Notes: generated by a model from the sequence alone, not told the origin. Shown: positions 43,877 through 54,289, counted from the stretch's first letter. The stretch is 64,000 nucleotides of DNA from Thinopyrum elongatum (GCA_011799875.1 CM022298.1:49450014-49514013); one strand, 5' to 3'. Numbers and translations: made by a program.

Positions 43877-45073
43877 ATGGCGAATCTGTTCCTGAAGCAG
43901 GCGAAGCACTACGCGGCGGCGCGGCCGGACTACCCGGGGGAGCTCTTCCAGTTCATCGCCTCCAAGACGGCCCGCCACGACCTCGCGTGGGACGTCGGCA
44001 CCGGCAGCGGCCAGGCCGCGGTCTCGGTGAGCCTCCCTCTCCAAGTCCCACCTCTCTCCATCCCTGCCGTCCATGAGTTTGTCCGCATCTTTGCTTTCTC
44101 TTGAGCGAAGCCACGGTAGAAAAGCAATTTTTTAGTATAGATTTTGACATGTCTTGGAGCTGTAGCTGCCTTTGGATCTTTGATTGACTAGTCTCCAGCA
44201 ATTTACAATGACCATATGCCTTTATCTGCCGACGTCCCTTTCCATGGACCCATTCTGAGCTTCCTGGTTCGTTTCGACCACTCGATCAGGATCCTCTTTT
44301 TAGCTATCTAGTTGGAATCTTACTATCTCACTACCTCCAACCATTTCTTGCATTCAAACAACAGCAATTTCTAGTGGAATTCAGATACACTTTGCACAGC
44401 AATTTACTTGTCCTGGTCTCGTGTGTGTGGCTGCATGCAGCTGGCGAAGATGTACAAGAACGTGGTGGGCACGGACACGAGCGCGCAGCAGCTGGCCTAC
44501 GCGCCGGCCCTCCCCAACGTGCGCTACGCCCATACACCGGCGGACCTGCCCCTCGAGGGCATCCACGCGGCCGTCGCGCCGCCAAGCTCCGTCGACGTGG
44601 TCACCGTGGCGCAGGCATTCCACTGGCTCGACCTGCCGCGCTTCTACGCGCAGGTCCGCTCCCTCCTGCGCGCGCACGGCGTCCTCGCCGCATGGTGCTA
44701 CACGGAGCCCCGCGTGGGCGCGGCCGTCGACGCCGTCTTCTGGCGCCTCTACGACGGCTCGCAGCCGCACTGGGCGCCCAACCGGAAGATGGTTGACGAC
44801 GAGTACCGCGGCGCCGACTTCCCCTTCAACCCCGTCGACGGGGAGGATCACACGGGCCCTTTCGAGTTCTCCACCGAGCGCCGCATGGACCTCGACGACT
44901 ACTTCACGTACATCAGGTCCTGGTCCGCGTACCAGACCGCCAAGGACAATGGCGCCGAGCTGCTCGACGAGGCCACCGTCCAGGAGTTCGCCGACGCGTG
45001 GGGCGGCCACCGCGAGGAGGTCAAGACGGTGAGGTACCCCATCTTCCTCAGGATCGGCAAGGTGAGGCCTTGA
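43877..45073 (+). CDS. Putative SAM-dependent methyltransferase, two exons
   Basis: Exon 1 is 43877-44026 (50 codons), the intron 44027-44440 (GTGAGC donor, GCATGCAG acceptor, phase 0), and exon 2 44441-45073, giving 260 residues. The start has a strong context (GAAAGATGGCG). Motif [12 protein letters not shown], at about residues 38-48 binds S-adenosylmethionine and is split from the next strand by the intron. [11 protein letters not shown] follows with the acidic residue expected to contact the ribose, and [19 protein letters not shown] gives the post-motif region typical of the plant class I methyltransferases close to yeast/Dictyostelium trans-aconitate-methyltransferase-like proteins. 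Length is normal for that family. No stop, frameshift or signal peptide; probably cytosolic. The substrate cannot be told. This is the only clearly intact host enzyme gene in the window. Confidence 0.92.
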
Positions 45074-45420
45074 GAATCAACGACAGATGCGGCATGATGA
45101 TGCGAGTGGCCGCCTTGAGAAAGCGCGCGACGCTTTCAAGTCTGCACGTGACAAGTGACGATGGTGCAATGTGCCGAGCAGCGTACGTGTGCCGCCGCTG
45201 GACCATTTTATTTGCATTCCACGCTCTTTTTATTTACAGGACGAAGTGATTTTTGGCATCCTGCTACTACTATCCCCTCCTATTCCTATTCCAAATTCAG
45301 CGTGTAACAAATGGTATTCCTAGTATCCATCCCATTTTCTAGACAAATAATTGTAAGTTGTGGATGTTACCTTTGTCTATCGTATAGTATATGAATATTA
45401 TTTTTGCGGTGTTGCTAAAT
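45074..45420 (+). other. Presumed 3' untranslated region and flank
   Basis: No ORF of interest. An AATAAT-type signal at about 45346-45351 followed by TTGTAAGTTGTGG could serve polyadenylation. The exact end cannot be fixed by eye. Confidence 0.4.
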
Positions 45421-45525
45421 CTGAATCAGCTGTGTTAGTCGATTTGCCGGCCGTATGATTTAGAGCGTCAAGATTCGCGCGTTGGCTTTTTTTTAGTCAG
45501 AAGATGTGTACGTCTTTGGCTGCAT

Positions 45526-45544
45526 TTTTTTTTTTGAGACAATC
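45526..45544 (-). mobile_element. Extremely truncated retroposon tail with 10-bp target duplication
   Basis: TTTTTTTTTTGAGACAATC is flanked by perfect direct repeats TTGGCTGCAT (45516-45525 and 45545-45554). Read on the minus strand it is a short unique end plus a poly(A) tail, the mark of a LINE or SINE insertion cut short almost completely at its 5' end. Confidence 0.7.
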
Positions 45545-45906
45545 TTGGCTGCATATTTGAATGTCGGCCGGGCAACAAAAGACGGACTTTCATGGACACT
45601 TAATTAAACCTCAGCCAATCAAATCCTAACCATCCTGTAAATCACAGTAAAGCCCCTATTTGTCTAGCACTACCCGTAGGATGGGCATGTCTCTTTGCAT
45701 CTGTTATAGGCTGTGTGTAAGGAACTTAAAACTACCCTAGGCGACTAGGGTTTCTTACTCCGGCGACTCCTTGTCGCCATTGAGTTTCTTCCTGCCCACT
45801 CGCCGGTCTCCCCCCTCCCATTGCTGCGTTCGGGCTGACCAAGGGGACAGCACATCCGTCTTCCCGGCCTTGACATTGTTGTCTTAGATAGGGTTTGGAG
45901 GGTTAG

Positions 45907-46130
45907 ATGGCGGCGGCGGCGGCCTCTTCATCTGCTGGACAGGGTGGATCGGCAACCGACAGAAGTAAAGGAAGGATGGCGGTTGATCTAGAGACTGCCA
46001 TGAAGAACATGAAGCTTGGAATTGGAGCTGGGCGATGTTTTTGTTGGTGAGGAAGAGATCTCCAAACTGGTAAAATCAGCGCGGTGGATCTTAGAGAATC
46101 CACCGGTTGGGAGGCACGATCCTTGGGATG
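45907..46130 (+). pseudogene. LINE ORF1 N-terminal fragment with 5' UTR
   Basis: From about 45715 the sequence looks like a LINE leader (TAGGGTTTCTTACTCCGGCG). An ATG at 45907 opens MAAAAASSSAGQGGSATDRS and AVDLETAMKNMKL. A frameshift near 46012 moves the continuation (LELELGDVFVGEEEISKLVK) to another frame. That phrase fits the start of plant L1-like ORF1 proteins. The fragment ends before any zinc knuckle. Confidence 0.6.
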
Positions 46131-46640
46131 GCATGTACGACACTTTGCCGAGTGTCTCAAAGCCCTCGGCAAACATGTTTTTTTTTTTTTGCTTTTGAAG
46201 CAGGGTGCTCTGCCCCTTAAACCCCCCGGAAAATATGGGCAAGAAAAGAGCCTAGAAATGCATTTAATGCCTAGGAATGTATTTAATGTATCAAATATAT
46301 AAAATGAATACAGAAAAATGTCCAGTTTTGACATGTAACATCTAATAGTGTATGTTGACTGTAGAATAAAAATACCAAGGTCAAAGGATAAAGCAACAGT
46401 CAATTTGTCATCAAGCTTGACTAAGGAGTAGACTTTACTCTCATTTAAACCAGATATTCTCAGATTTTTTTTTTATATTATCACTTTGATTTCCTCACAA
46501 ATGACTAATAAATGTGAATGTTTGTAGATCACCTAGTTTATTTTATTCCCCATAAAAATGGAAGTTATTTGGTGAAAAATCGAGCCATATATGGGAGAAT
46601 CCGAAGGAGTCTCTTAAAAATGTCAAACAAAAAATGCCTA
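46131..46640. other. Unassigned AT-rich DNA with possible retroposon tail
   Basis: A T-run at 46178-46190 followed by GCTTTTGAAGCAGGGTGCTC looks like the 3' end of a minus-strand LINE. The rest holds no gene that I can support. Confidence 0.45.
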
Positions 46641-46644
46641 GAAA

Positions 46645-47049
46645 TACGGGCTAAGGGTTTTGCGGGATCACAGTGCAGTGTTTGTGGCTGGAGCTTGCCA
46701 CTATTTTCCATACTTTGATGATCCTAAGATAGTCGAGATTTTGGCAGGCAAAAAGATGCTTCAGTTGGGGGTGGAGGAGAATGTGCACAAGATCCATGTC
46801 GAACTCGATAGCCAGGCGGTGGTGCACATGATCCAAAATCCGGCAAAGAACTGTCTATGTTGGGTCCTTGGGTGTATGAGATCAAATCTGTTGTCAATGA
46901 GTTCTCTGAGTTTAAAGTCTCGTGGGTTAGGCGTTCTGCTAATATTGTCGCGTATAAGTTAGCTAGAGTCGGTGTCGCTGAGGAAAGATGTCAAGTGTGG
47001 CATGAGGTTGGACGTTGTCTCGGATGATATTCCAATCATTGTGTTTTAA
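46645..47049 (+). pseudogene. RNase H-like domain remnant
   Basis: One frame reads ILAGKKMLQLGVEENVHKIH then VELDSQAVVHMIQNPAKN, the strand-helix-strand with a conserved Asp of RVT_3-type RNase H domains. After a shift near 46858 another frame gives FSEFKVSWVRRSANIVAYKL and ARVGVAEERCQVWHE, the usual end of such domains. Expected catalytic residues at the start are unclear. It may be the end of a LINE-like element or a decayed host RNase H gene. Confidence 0.65.
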
Positions 47050-47404
47050 ATTAAGCGGCAACTTACCCATAAAAGGGGTTAAGGCCTAGCCTAAACATCA
47101 TGTCAATGAAACTAGTGAGGTTGTCAATCTCACCAGCCTTGCTAGTTACAAGGATATGTATAGTGTGGATGAAATTGATAATTGCAACTAAAATAAAGAA
47201 ATAGAGATTGTAAGCAATAAAGAATTTTTTATCAAGGTTGAAAGCAATAAGAATGAATGGACCGGCATCCATAACGGCACTAGCCGCATCTCTCCATAAA
47301 GCATATCATAAGTATGGTGAACAAATTATAGTTTTATATCGATTAAATTGGAGTTTTATAATTATGATTATACATGGAATGATTGGATATTAGGAATTTA
47401 GTCC
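47050..47404. repeat. Unassigned repeat-like DNA
   Basis: The phrases ATGTCAATGAAACTAGTGAGG and GGTGAACAAATTATAG recall a high-copy Triticeae repeat that I cannot name with confidence. No gene is present. Confidence 0.35.
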
Positions 47405-47407
47405 TTA

Positions 47408-48745
47408 GGGCATCTCCGACGCTATAAATCAATCCACTCGTAAATGTCCGGACCATGTTCGGACACTTTGTGACCTGCAACTACTAGTATAGATCGAAAG
47501 AGCACAGACCCCTCATTAATGACTGGCCACTGAGTCCCACACGTTAGTGATGAGCCTTAACACTGATGGGCCTCTACTATGGTGTCAGTCATATTAACTT
47601 CTGGGCTCAGCAAGATGGTTATCATCGGCTGGTCTAAAAACTAGTTGGGAAGTGATAGCTTGTCCCAATGATAAAAAGGGACCAAAGGTAATCACTGACC
47701 AACCACTATATTTGACACGTCTGTGTAGTCTATTCAAATCAGACCCTCTATTTGTCCCGCCGGTTAGTAGTACGTTGTTCGTGGTCTAATATAATCAATC
47801 GTTCATTGCCCCTCGACAATGGAAACCCTCACTTCCCGTCACTGTTGCCGGCCACCATTATTCTTTCCTATCTTAATTCTGCTTTGTCCCGGCTTCGTCG
47901 GCCGGAGATAGTCTTGTGCCACGGTTCGGCATCTTGTGGTGCAAGGACACAGATCGGCCATCGCCCAGCGCCGTCGCACCATCACCACATTCGTGGAGGC
48001 CGCCGCAATTCTGCCGCATCATCTTTCGGATCTGACAATTGCATTCCGCCCCGCCGTTGGGCGTCGGGTCTGGCATGTGCTTCGTCATTCTTCGGTCACA
48101 GACGTGGCCACGGTGGTGAGCTTTGTTTCTTTCTATTAGTGTTCAAATTCGAAGTTAGCTATGCATCTTGTGGATGATTGATTATTATTGTGCTACAAAT
48201 TTGTATGTTAGTTTACTATGCATAGCATGTTATTTGTGCACATTAAGACTGCATTTCGAACCTTATGGCCTGACTAGGAAGATTTTATTTGCACCACTGA
48301 TGATGAAAGGCATGGCTAATTGACTACAAAGGTTTTATTCATATCACCCATGGTGAAAAAATCTGAAAATATATGTCTTAGTAACTTTGTGCTTATGATT
48401 TCCTATATAGCTTAAACAAACTAGTACGTGATATTGCTTGGTGATATCTGAGACAAGTAATACCTACTATGTATTGTATTTGTTTTTTGTCTTCACATTA
48501 ATACTACACTTTATACTATCACTTTTATTAATATGTATTTGGCTATTAAGTATAACAAATAAACATTTTCCATGTTTTGAGCCGGTCACTGATAAAGATG
48601 TCTTCACTAACCTTGCCCATCGGTGATGATATAATTTGACCGATCAGTGTTGTTCACGCCTGTAGTGGTGAACGTCTTGCATCAAACGTCCGTAAACTGG
48701 TCTGCACATCCGAATTCCCGCAGTCCGGAAGCAAAGTTGGGGATG
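47408..48745. mobile_element. Possible small Harbinger-like element with a nested CACTA-like insertion
   Basis: TTA (47405-47407) is followed by GGGCATCTCCGACGCTATAA, close to the terminus of the Harbinger-type element at 10047. A decayed mate may be GCAAAGTTGGGGATGTATA near 48731-48749. Between them, motifs such as CACTGATGGGCC, ATCGGCTGGTC and GACCGATCAGTG, in both orientations, near 47520-47700 and 48580-48660, and an end CCTGTAGTG at 48660, look like CACTA subterminal repeats. No coding capacity is seen. The boundaries are uncertain. Confidence 0.3.
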
Positions 48746-48759
48746 TATATGGGTGTCCG

Positions 48760-49395
48760 GACCTCTGCCATGTATGCGTCCGACACCCCCAGCACACGCA
48801 AAACCATTTCTCTTGTTCTGCTCCAATCGCCACTTGACTCTCCCCGCCGCATTCATGACGGTCTAGAGCGGACGTGACAGGTCACTGGCTCATGCCAGCT
48901 GAGCGGCGCGATATTCACGTTTGCTCTGTTGGTTGTGTGCATCTTAACTATGCAGAGGCCGGGTGTCGCTCATCATGCATTGTATCCACTTCATGCTACA
49001 TCTTAAGTTAGTAAAAGCATCATTAATGAAAATAAAAACTAGATAATTACCACATTGGATTGATCCATGATACAGATATTCTAATGTCCAGATGCATGCG
49101 ATGCAACTAGAAAACTGTATTTGTTCTCCAGATATTGCTCGCCGCCGTCACAATGCAATGGAACAGTACCCCTAACTACAAATTGCTATGGATATATAGG
49201 TCGCAAAGTGAGGATACACAGACGATATTCCACACGTCCATCTCCTGTCATTTCTGCAATCGATCGAGCCAGAGAATTCCTGCAAATAAGCCACTTCACA
49301 TTGTCGATCGATCATGCTAGTTGCATATCTGATCTTGTTAGTGGTGAAGATCTACTCACAAGAGCAGTATACTACTGTATGCCAAGTTGCCAACC
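48760..49395. other. Unassigned DNA, includes upstream region of the peptide gene
   Basis: No feature is supported up to the TATA box at 49399. The 192-codon frame 49121-49699 crosses the promoter and leader of the peptide gene in another frame and is not credible. Confidence 0.5.
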
Positions 49396-49398
49396 CCC

Positions 49399-49406
49399 TA
49401 TAAATA
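49399..49406 (+). promoter_or_regulatory. TATA box of the small secreted peptide gene
   Basis: TATAAATA in the context CAACCCCCTATAAATATCAC is a textbook plant TATA box, 212 bases before the ATG at 49611. Confidence 0.65.
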
Positions 49407-49610
49407 TCACAACTCCACCGCATTGTGAAAACATCCAACTTGGCTCAAGGTTAAACACAATTAAGCAAGGCACTTCAGGTTCGATCCAAGAATATTCCAA
49501 GCCATTCATCCTTCGAATTCCATATGTTATAATTTGTATCTTTTCCGTAAGCCCATTTCCTCAATTCTTAGATTCTTTCCCACGTAGATCTATACCACGA
49601 CTTCTGAAGC

Positions 49611-49808
49611 ATGAAGGTGGCTACAGTCCTTGTATTGGTCCTACTGGTGATTACATCCTCTGCTGCTGCAGCTGCGGCGAGGAAATTGGCGGGAGATGAT
49701 GGGCAGCAGACAGGCGAAATGGTGAAGAAGATGGAGGTGAACGTACTTACCGGTATACCATGTCCTGACTACGGTTGCCATCACCGCAAAAGAAACGTAC
49801 CCCCCTGA
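49611..49808 (+). CDS. Small secreted cysteine-containing peptide
   Basis: A 65-residue product. Residues 1-23 (MKVATVLVLVLLVITSSAAA and following Ala) form a clear secretion signal, with cleavage likely within the Ala run before RKLAGDDG. The mature part is about 40 residues and hydrophilic. It contains VNVLTGIPCPDYGCHHRKRN and ends VPP. It has two cysteines six apart, and an Asp-Tyr-Gly that would suit tyrosine sulfation, as in PSY- or CIF-type plant peptides. That link is a guess, because the rest does not match those families. A TATA box upstream and AATAAA at 49912-49917 downstream frame a compact intronless gene. It is not part of any transposon seen here. I do not recognise the family. 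Confidence 0.6.
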   Translation: MKVATVLVLVLLVITSSAAAAAARKLAGDDGQQTGEMVKKMEVNVLTGIPCPDYGCHHRKRNVPP

Positions 49809-49911
49809 ACCTGAGGTTTAAAAAGCGTGCTTACAGTTCGTCATGGCTCAATGAAGAATTATCTGTGCCAATGACGGATCCGAAAGTACTTAAATGAAAG
49901 GTTTATATATG

Positions 49912-49917
49912 AATAAA
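49912..49917 (+). terminator. Poly(A) signal of the peptide gene
   Basis: AATAAA in GTTTATATATGAATAAACAG, 104 bases after the stop codon. Confidence 0.55.
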
Positions 49918-49934
49918 CAGACCGCTGCTCTACA

Positions 49935-51051
49935 AGAAAAAGGTAGTTTTTCAATAAACCGAGAAAAAAGCGGTGTTTCGGTGAAGTACACTACATGAAA
50001 GTAGTATAACTTGCAACTATTGTGCCATAAAGGATATAATTAGCATGTATGTGATTTCCTTGCATCAAAAAATGCATGATGTATTATGTATACATTCGGA
50101 TTATATGTGTATGATGAATACCTGGGGATTGTAGAGTCCGAACTTGTGACACTCGCGCGCTGGTGCCCCGATATACAAAAATAACTTAGTAATTTGAAAA
50201 GGTCAAAATATCTTGAAAATTTCTGGAAACATACATGACCAAATGTTGTACCGTATAAAAAGTTTCGCCAAGAAATATCTTCGAGCGTATTGTGCATGAC
50301 AAAAACCAAAATCAAGACTATATGCAAGTTACTTTTCACTAGTTTTGTACTCAGAATTTTTTTCCCTGAGCTCAATGGAAGTTTATTACTATGCTAAACT
50401 TTTTATACAGATACAAAATTAGGTCAACTTTGTTTCAGAAATAGTTTCAAGATTTTTTTTTTAATTTTTTATAGTCATTAAATTATTTTTTCCTCATCAG
50501 GTCCACCAGCACCAGAGTGCATCAAGGTATTACCCTAGGGTTGTATACTTATTATGTACGAAGATGACTGTCAATTCGTAGTATAATCAATAATTACACA
50601 TCCACTCAAAATTCCACAGGACCAAGCTCGAAGTCTTGCGTTGGGGGGGGGGGGGGGGGGGGGATGGCGCGGGGTCTCCTGGTGCGCGGAGGCGCGACCA
50701 AGCTCGAGGCCATGGCGGCGCGTCTGCCGGCTCCTGGCGATGCCTTTGGGCAGCGGCGTGGGTCATGTGCCTGGTGGGTGGTGGCGGCAGCGTGGACGGC
50801 TTGGTGGAGCGGCTCGGGGAAGGATGCGTGCGGGTGTTCCTCCGGTCAGATCTGACGGACTTGGCACCTGCAAGCCGGCGTGCGACGCGGAGGTGGGCAG
50901 GGGGCCGTCAGGTCCCTACTAGGAGGTGGTCTGCGGCAGCGTAGGGAAGTTTTAGTGGTGCCGGGCCGCGCGCGGATGTTGGGGATGAGGCATTGCATGC
51001 CTCCGGCTAGCTATCTCCCCTGTCTGCGGGTACGTGAAGGAGGGACCAGTG
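49935..51051. other. Unassigned DNA with poly-G tract and GC-rich segment
   Basis: 50100-50500 is AT-rich with no gene. 50643-50663 is a run of 21 G. 50664-51045 is GC-rich with several overlapping short frames on the + strand but no recognisable protein motif and frequent breaks. It may be a decayed gene or LINE leader. Confidence 0.45.
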
Positions 51052-51094
51052 CACTAGTAGAAAACACGGCTTTGGTTGAGGCCAGGATAAGGGT

Positions 51095-51345
51095 ATTAAT
51101 CCCAGTTCACTTACGAACCGGGACCAAAGGGTACATCAGTCCCGGTTCGTGAGGCCTGGGCGCCGGCCGGGCCACGGGGGCCATTGGTCCAGGTTCGTCT
51201 GACATCTTTAGTCCCAGTTCTAGACACGAACTGGGACCAATGGGCCTCGCTCCTGGCCCAGCACCTTTAGTCCCGGTTGGTGGTTAGAACCAGGACCAAT
51301 GGTCAGTCTTCTGTCCCGGTTCTAGCCGCCAACCGGGACTAAAGA
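51095..51345. repeat. Subterminal repeats of CACTA 2
   Basis: At least six direct and inverted copies of the motif TCCCGGTTCG or TAGTCCCGGTT with variants (CAGTTC, CCAACCGGGACTAAA), read directly. Confidence 0.85.
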
Positions 51346-51351
51346 TAAGCC

Positions 51352-51359
51352 TATATATA
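51352..51359 (+). promoter_or_regulatory. TATA box of CACTA 2
   Basis: TATATATA directly after the subterminal repeats, in CCTATATATACCCCCGCC. It is the likely promoter of the CACTA genes. A leader with a GTGAGC donor at about 51618 follows. Confidence 0.6.
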
Positions 51360-51872
51360 CCCCCGCCCCAGCCCGCTCAGTCCTCTGTTTTTTGGCCGGC
51401 CGACGTGTGCAGGTGTGTGTTGATCTAGCTCTCACCTCCTATGCACATGAGGTGTTCGATGAAATACCCGAGCCACACTTAAGCTTTCTCCTCTCCAAGC
51501 TCGACCTCCAAGCTCCATTTTCCACAAAATTTGTCTAGGTTTGACGGTCCGTCCTGTCCCGTCCCCGTCCTCACCACCGTCGATCGCCCGCGCCGATCTC
51601 GTCGCCGGCACCACCGTGGTGAGCCTCTTGTTCTTATCTTCTTTCTAAAAGAAAAAAATTCTTTATTGTATGATTATAGATATATACTTGTATAATTTTC
51701 TTACTTTTATTATTGTTTGTTATTATATAGTGCCATGGTTTTGGTATCCGCCCCCGTCGGCCCTCGTCCTGTCTATGATTCGGATGTGGTATATTATCTT
51801 TTATAACTATTTGTTTCATTTAGTGTTTATGACAATTATGCCGACCAACGTGACATAGATGTTTTTATCTAG

Positions 51873-52178
51873 GAGGTATGTGAACCGGAAATTCCAACCG
51901 ACCCTCTTGTCGAGAGGTTAAATTTAGTTGAAAAAGAATACAATTACTTGAAGAAAAAATTGAAAAGAATTGAGGAGGAGAAGATGGAATTGGAGTTGCA
52001 TATTGCCGATGTCGTCGATGATCACAAGATCAAGATGGATGCAATGCGCTTGAAGATTAGAAAGATTAGAAAATATGCCATTCATACTGAGGCTTGGTAT
52101 CATTATGCCGTGGGATCAATTATTACCTTAGTTGCGATTATGATCGCATTTGTTGTTGCATTTAAATGTTTTAAATAG
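51873..52178 (+). CDS. CACTA-encoded small coiled-coil membrane protein (terminal exon)
   Basis: An exon starting after an ATCTAG acceptor reads 101 residues to TAA 52176-52178. The N-terminal half (DPLVERLNLVEKEYNYLKKK and following EEEKMELEL) is a strong coiled coil with Leu/Ile heptads. The end has YHYAVGSIITLVAIMIAFVV, a single transmembrane helix, and a short KCFK tail. An upstream exon with the start codon was not fixed (51437 or 51739 are possible ATG regions). It sits between the CACTA promoter and the transposase gene, on the same strand. Its role in transposition is unknown. Confidence 0.6.
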   Translation, partial: EVCEPEIPTDPLVERLNLVEKEYNYLKKKLKRIEEEKMELELHIADVVDDHKIKMDAMRLKIRKIRKYAIHTEAWYHYAVGSIITLVAIMIAFVVAFKCFK

Positions 52179-52394
52179 TTTCAATGTATGTTTTAATTAG
52201 ATGCTCTAGAGAGCTATATGTTGTTCAATGAGAACTATGTATGAACTTTATGTATTTATTTTTTCAGTAATAACATTTGATCACTACTGTACTTTGGTTT
52301 TGATGTGATGATGAACTTCTATTAATTTGGTCACTTCTCTATTCATGATGTTCTGTAATGGTTTTTGATACACTTAATTATATAATGCACGCAG

Positions 52395-54289
52395 ATGAAC
52401 CGGCAATGAATGTACGGTGACCGACGCACCTCCGAGTACATTAAGGGCCTGCATAATTTTCTCGAAGTGGCTGAGGAAAACAAGCAGAATGGTTTTATGT
52501 ATTGTCCATGTACTATTTGTGGGAATGCGAAGGATTACTCTGACTCAAAAACCCTTCACGTCCACCTGCTTGAGAAGGGTTTCATGCCACACTATAATGT
52601 TTGGACCAAGAACGGAGAAAGAGGGGTTATGATGGAAGACAACGAAGAAGAAGAGGATGATGACAACTATCCGCCCCCTGAATACGGTGATGCTGCAACG
52701 GGGGAAGCTAAAGATCAAGAGGAACCGGACGATGTGCCCGATGATGATCTTCGCCGGGTCATTGTTGATGCAAAGCGACAATGCTTAAGTGAAAGGGAGA
52801 AGTTGAAGTTCGATCGCATGTTAGAGGATCACAAAAAAGGGTTGTACCCAAATTGCGAAGATGACAACATAAAGCTTGGTACCACACTGGAATTACTGCA
52901 ATGGAAGGCAGACAATGGTGTATCTGATAACGGATTTGGGAAGCTACTGAAAATAATGAAGAAGAAGCTTCCAAAGGATAACGAATTGCCCGACAGTACG
53001 TACGAAGCAAAGAAGGTTCTATGCCCTCTAGGATTGGAGGTGTAGAAGATACATGCATGCCCTAATGACTGCATCCTCTACCGCGGTGCATACGAGGATT
53101 TGAACGCATGCCCGGTATGCGGTGCATTGCGGTATAAGATCAGACGAGATGACCCTGGTGATGTTGAGGGCGAGCGCCCTAGGGAGAGGGTTCCTGCCAA
53201 GGTGATGTGGTATGCTCCTATAATACCACGGTTGAAACGTCTGTTCAGAAACAAAAAGCATGCCAAGTTGATGCGATGGAACAAAGAGGACCGTAAGAAA
53301 GATGGGAAGCTGAGAGCACCCGCTGACGGGTCGCAGTGGAGAAAAATGGAGAGAAGGTGGGGGGACTTTGCAGGTGACGGAAGGAACATATGGTTTAGTT
53401 TAAGTGCAGATGGCATTAATCATTTTGGGGAGCAGAGCAGCAATCATAGCACTTGGCCCGTGACTCAATGTATCTGTAACCTTCCTCCTTGGTTGTGCAT
53501 GAAGCGGAAGTTCATTATGATGCCAGTGCTCATCCAAGGCCCTAAGCAACCCGGCAACGACATTGATGTGTACCTAAGGCCATTAGTATTGGTTTGATAC
53601 AAATAATGACAATCGTTTCAGTATGTTAAGGATACATGAAGAACTTTTACAGCTGTGGAATGGAAAAGGTGTACATGCGTGGGATGAGCACAACCAGGAG
53701 GAATTTGACCTACATGCGTTGCTGTTTGTAACCATCAATGATTGGCCTGCTTTCAGTAACCTTTCAGGACAGACAAACAAAGGATACCACGCATGCACAC
53801 ACTGTTTAGATGAGACCGAAAGTATATATTTGGACAAATGCAGGAAGAATGTGTACCTGGGGCATCGTCGATTTCTTCCGACCAACCATCAATGTCGAAA
53901 GAAAGGCAAGCATTTCAAAGGTGAGGCAGATTAGCGGAAGAAGCCCACCCTCCGTACTGGTGATCACATACTTGATATGGTCAATGATTTACAAATAATC
54001 TTTGGAAAGGGTCCTGGCAGACTATCTGTTCCGAATGACGCTGAGGGACGCGCACCCATGTGGAAGAAGAAATCTATATTTTGGGACCTACCCTATTGGA
54101 AAGACCTAGAGGTCCGCTTTGCAATCGACGTGATGCACATGACGAAGAATCTTTGCGTGAACCTGCTAGGCTTCTTGGGCGTGTATGGGAAGACAAAAGA
54201 TACACCGGATGCATGGGAGGACCAGCAACGTGTGCACGAAAAAGACGGCATGCATCCAAAGCAGTATGAAGGTCCTGCCAGCTACGCTC
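52395..54289 (+). pseudogene. TNP2-type CACTA transposase, broken and truncated
   Basis: After a CACGCAG acceptor the frame starts at ATG 52395. TGA at 52407-52409 interrupts codon 5 (Trp expected). Then comes the transposase-associated domain (MYGDRRTSEYIKGLHNFLEV; Cys pair in FMYCPCTICGN), an acidic linker, and the TNP2 domain with ACPVCGALRYKIR, SSNHSTWPVTQCICNLPPWL and CTHCLDETES. Further breaks are TAG at 53043-53045 (Gln expected), an extra segment at about 53588-53637 that shifts the frame after LRPLV, and TAG at 53932-53934. The AIDVMHMTKN block, holding one catalytic Asp of the DDE set, is at about 54121-54150. The gene is then cut by the LTR element at 54289, so the later acidic residues are missing. 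Confidence 0.9.

Larger units (their letters stand above)
51052..54289 (+). mobile_element. CACTA element 2, left part, interrupted by Fatima-like element
   Basis: It starts CACTAGTAGAAAACACGG at 51052 after gtg. Subterminal repeats of TCCCGGTTCG / CGAACCGGGAC type occupy about 51095-51345. A TATA box, a small membrane-protein ORF and a TNP2-like transposase gene follow on the + strand. The element is cut at 54289 by the LTR retrotransposon. The remainder is outside the window. Confidence 0.9.

Noticed and set aside
44381..45032. Long frames in the other reading frames and on the minus strand of the methyltransferase exon
   Set aside because: The region is very GC-rich, so stops are rare in all frames. 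Only the frame with motif I and matching splice sites makes sense.
49121..49699. A 192-codon frame upstream of the secreted peptide
   Set aside because: It crosses the TATA box and leader and overlaps the peptide start in another frame. Its sequence looks random and has no start context or motif.
50636..50944. A gene in the GC-rich block after the poly-G run
   Set aside because: Frames start in or next to the homopolymer, shift among each other and carry no recognisable motif.
53588..53637. A functional mini-intron in the TNP2 gene
   Set aside because: The GT...AG span is about 30 bases, too short for plant splicing, and removing it does not restore the expected sequence cleanly.
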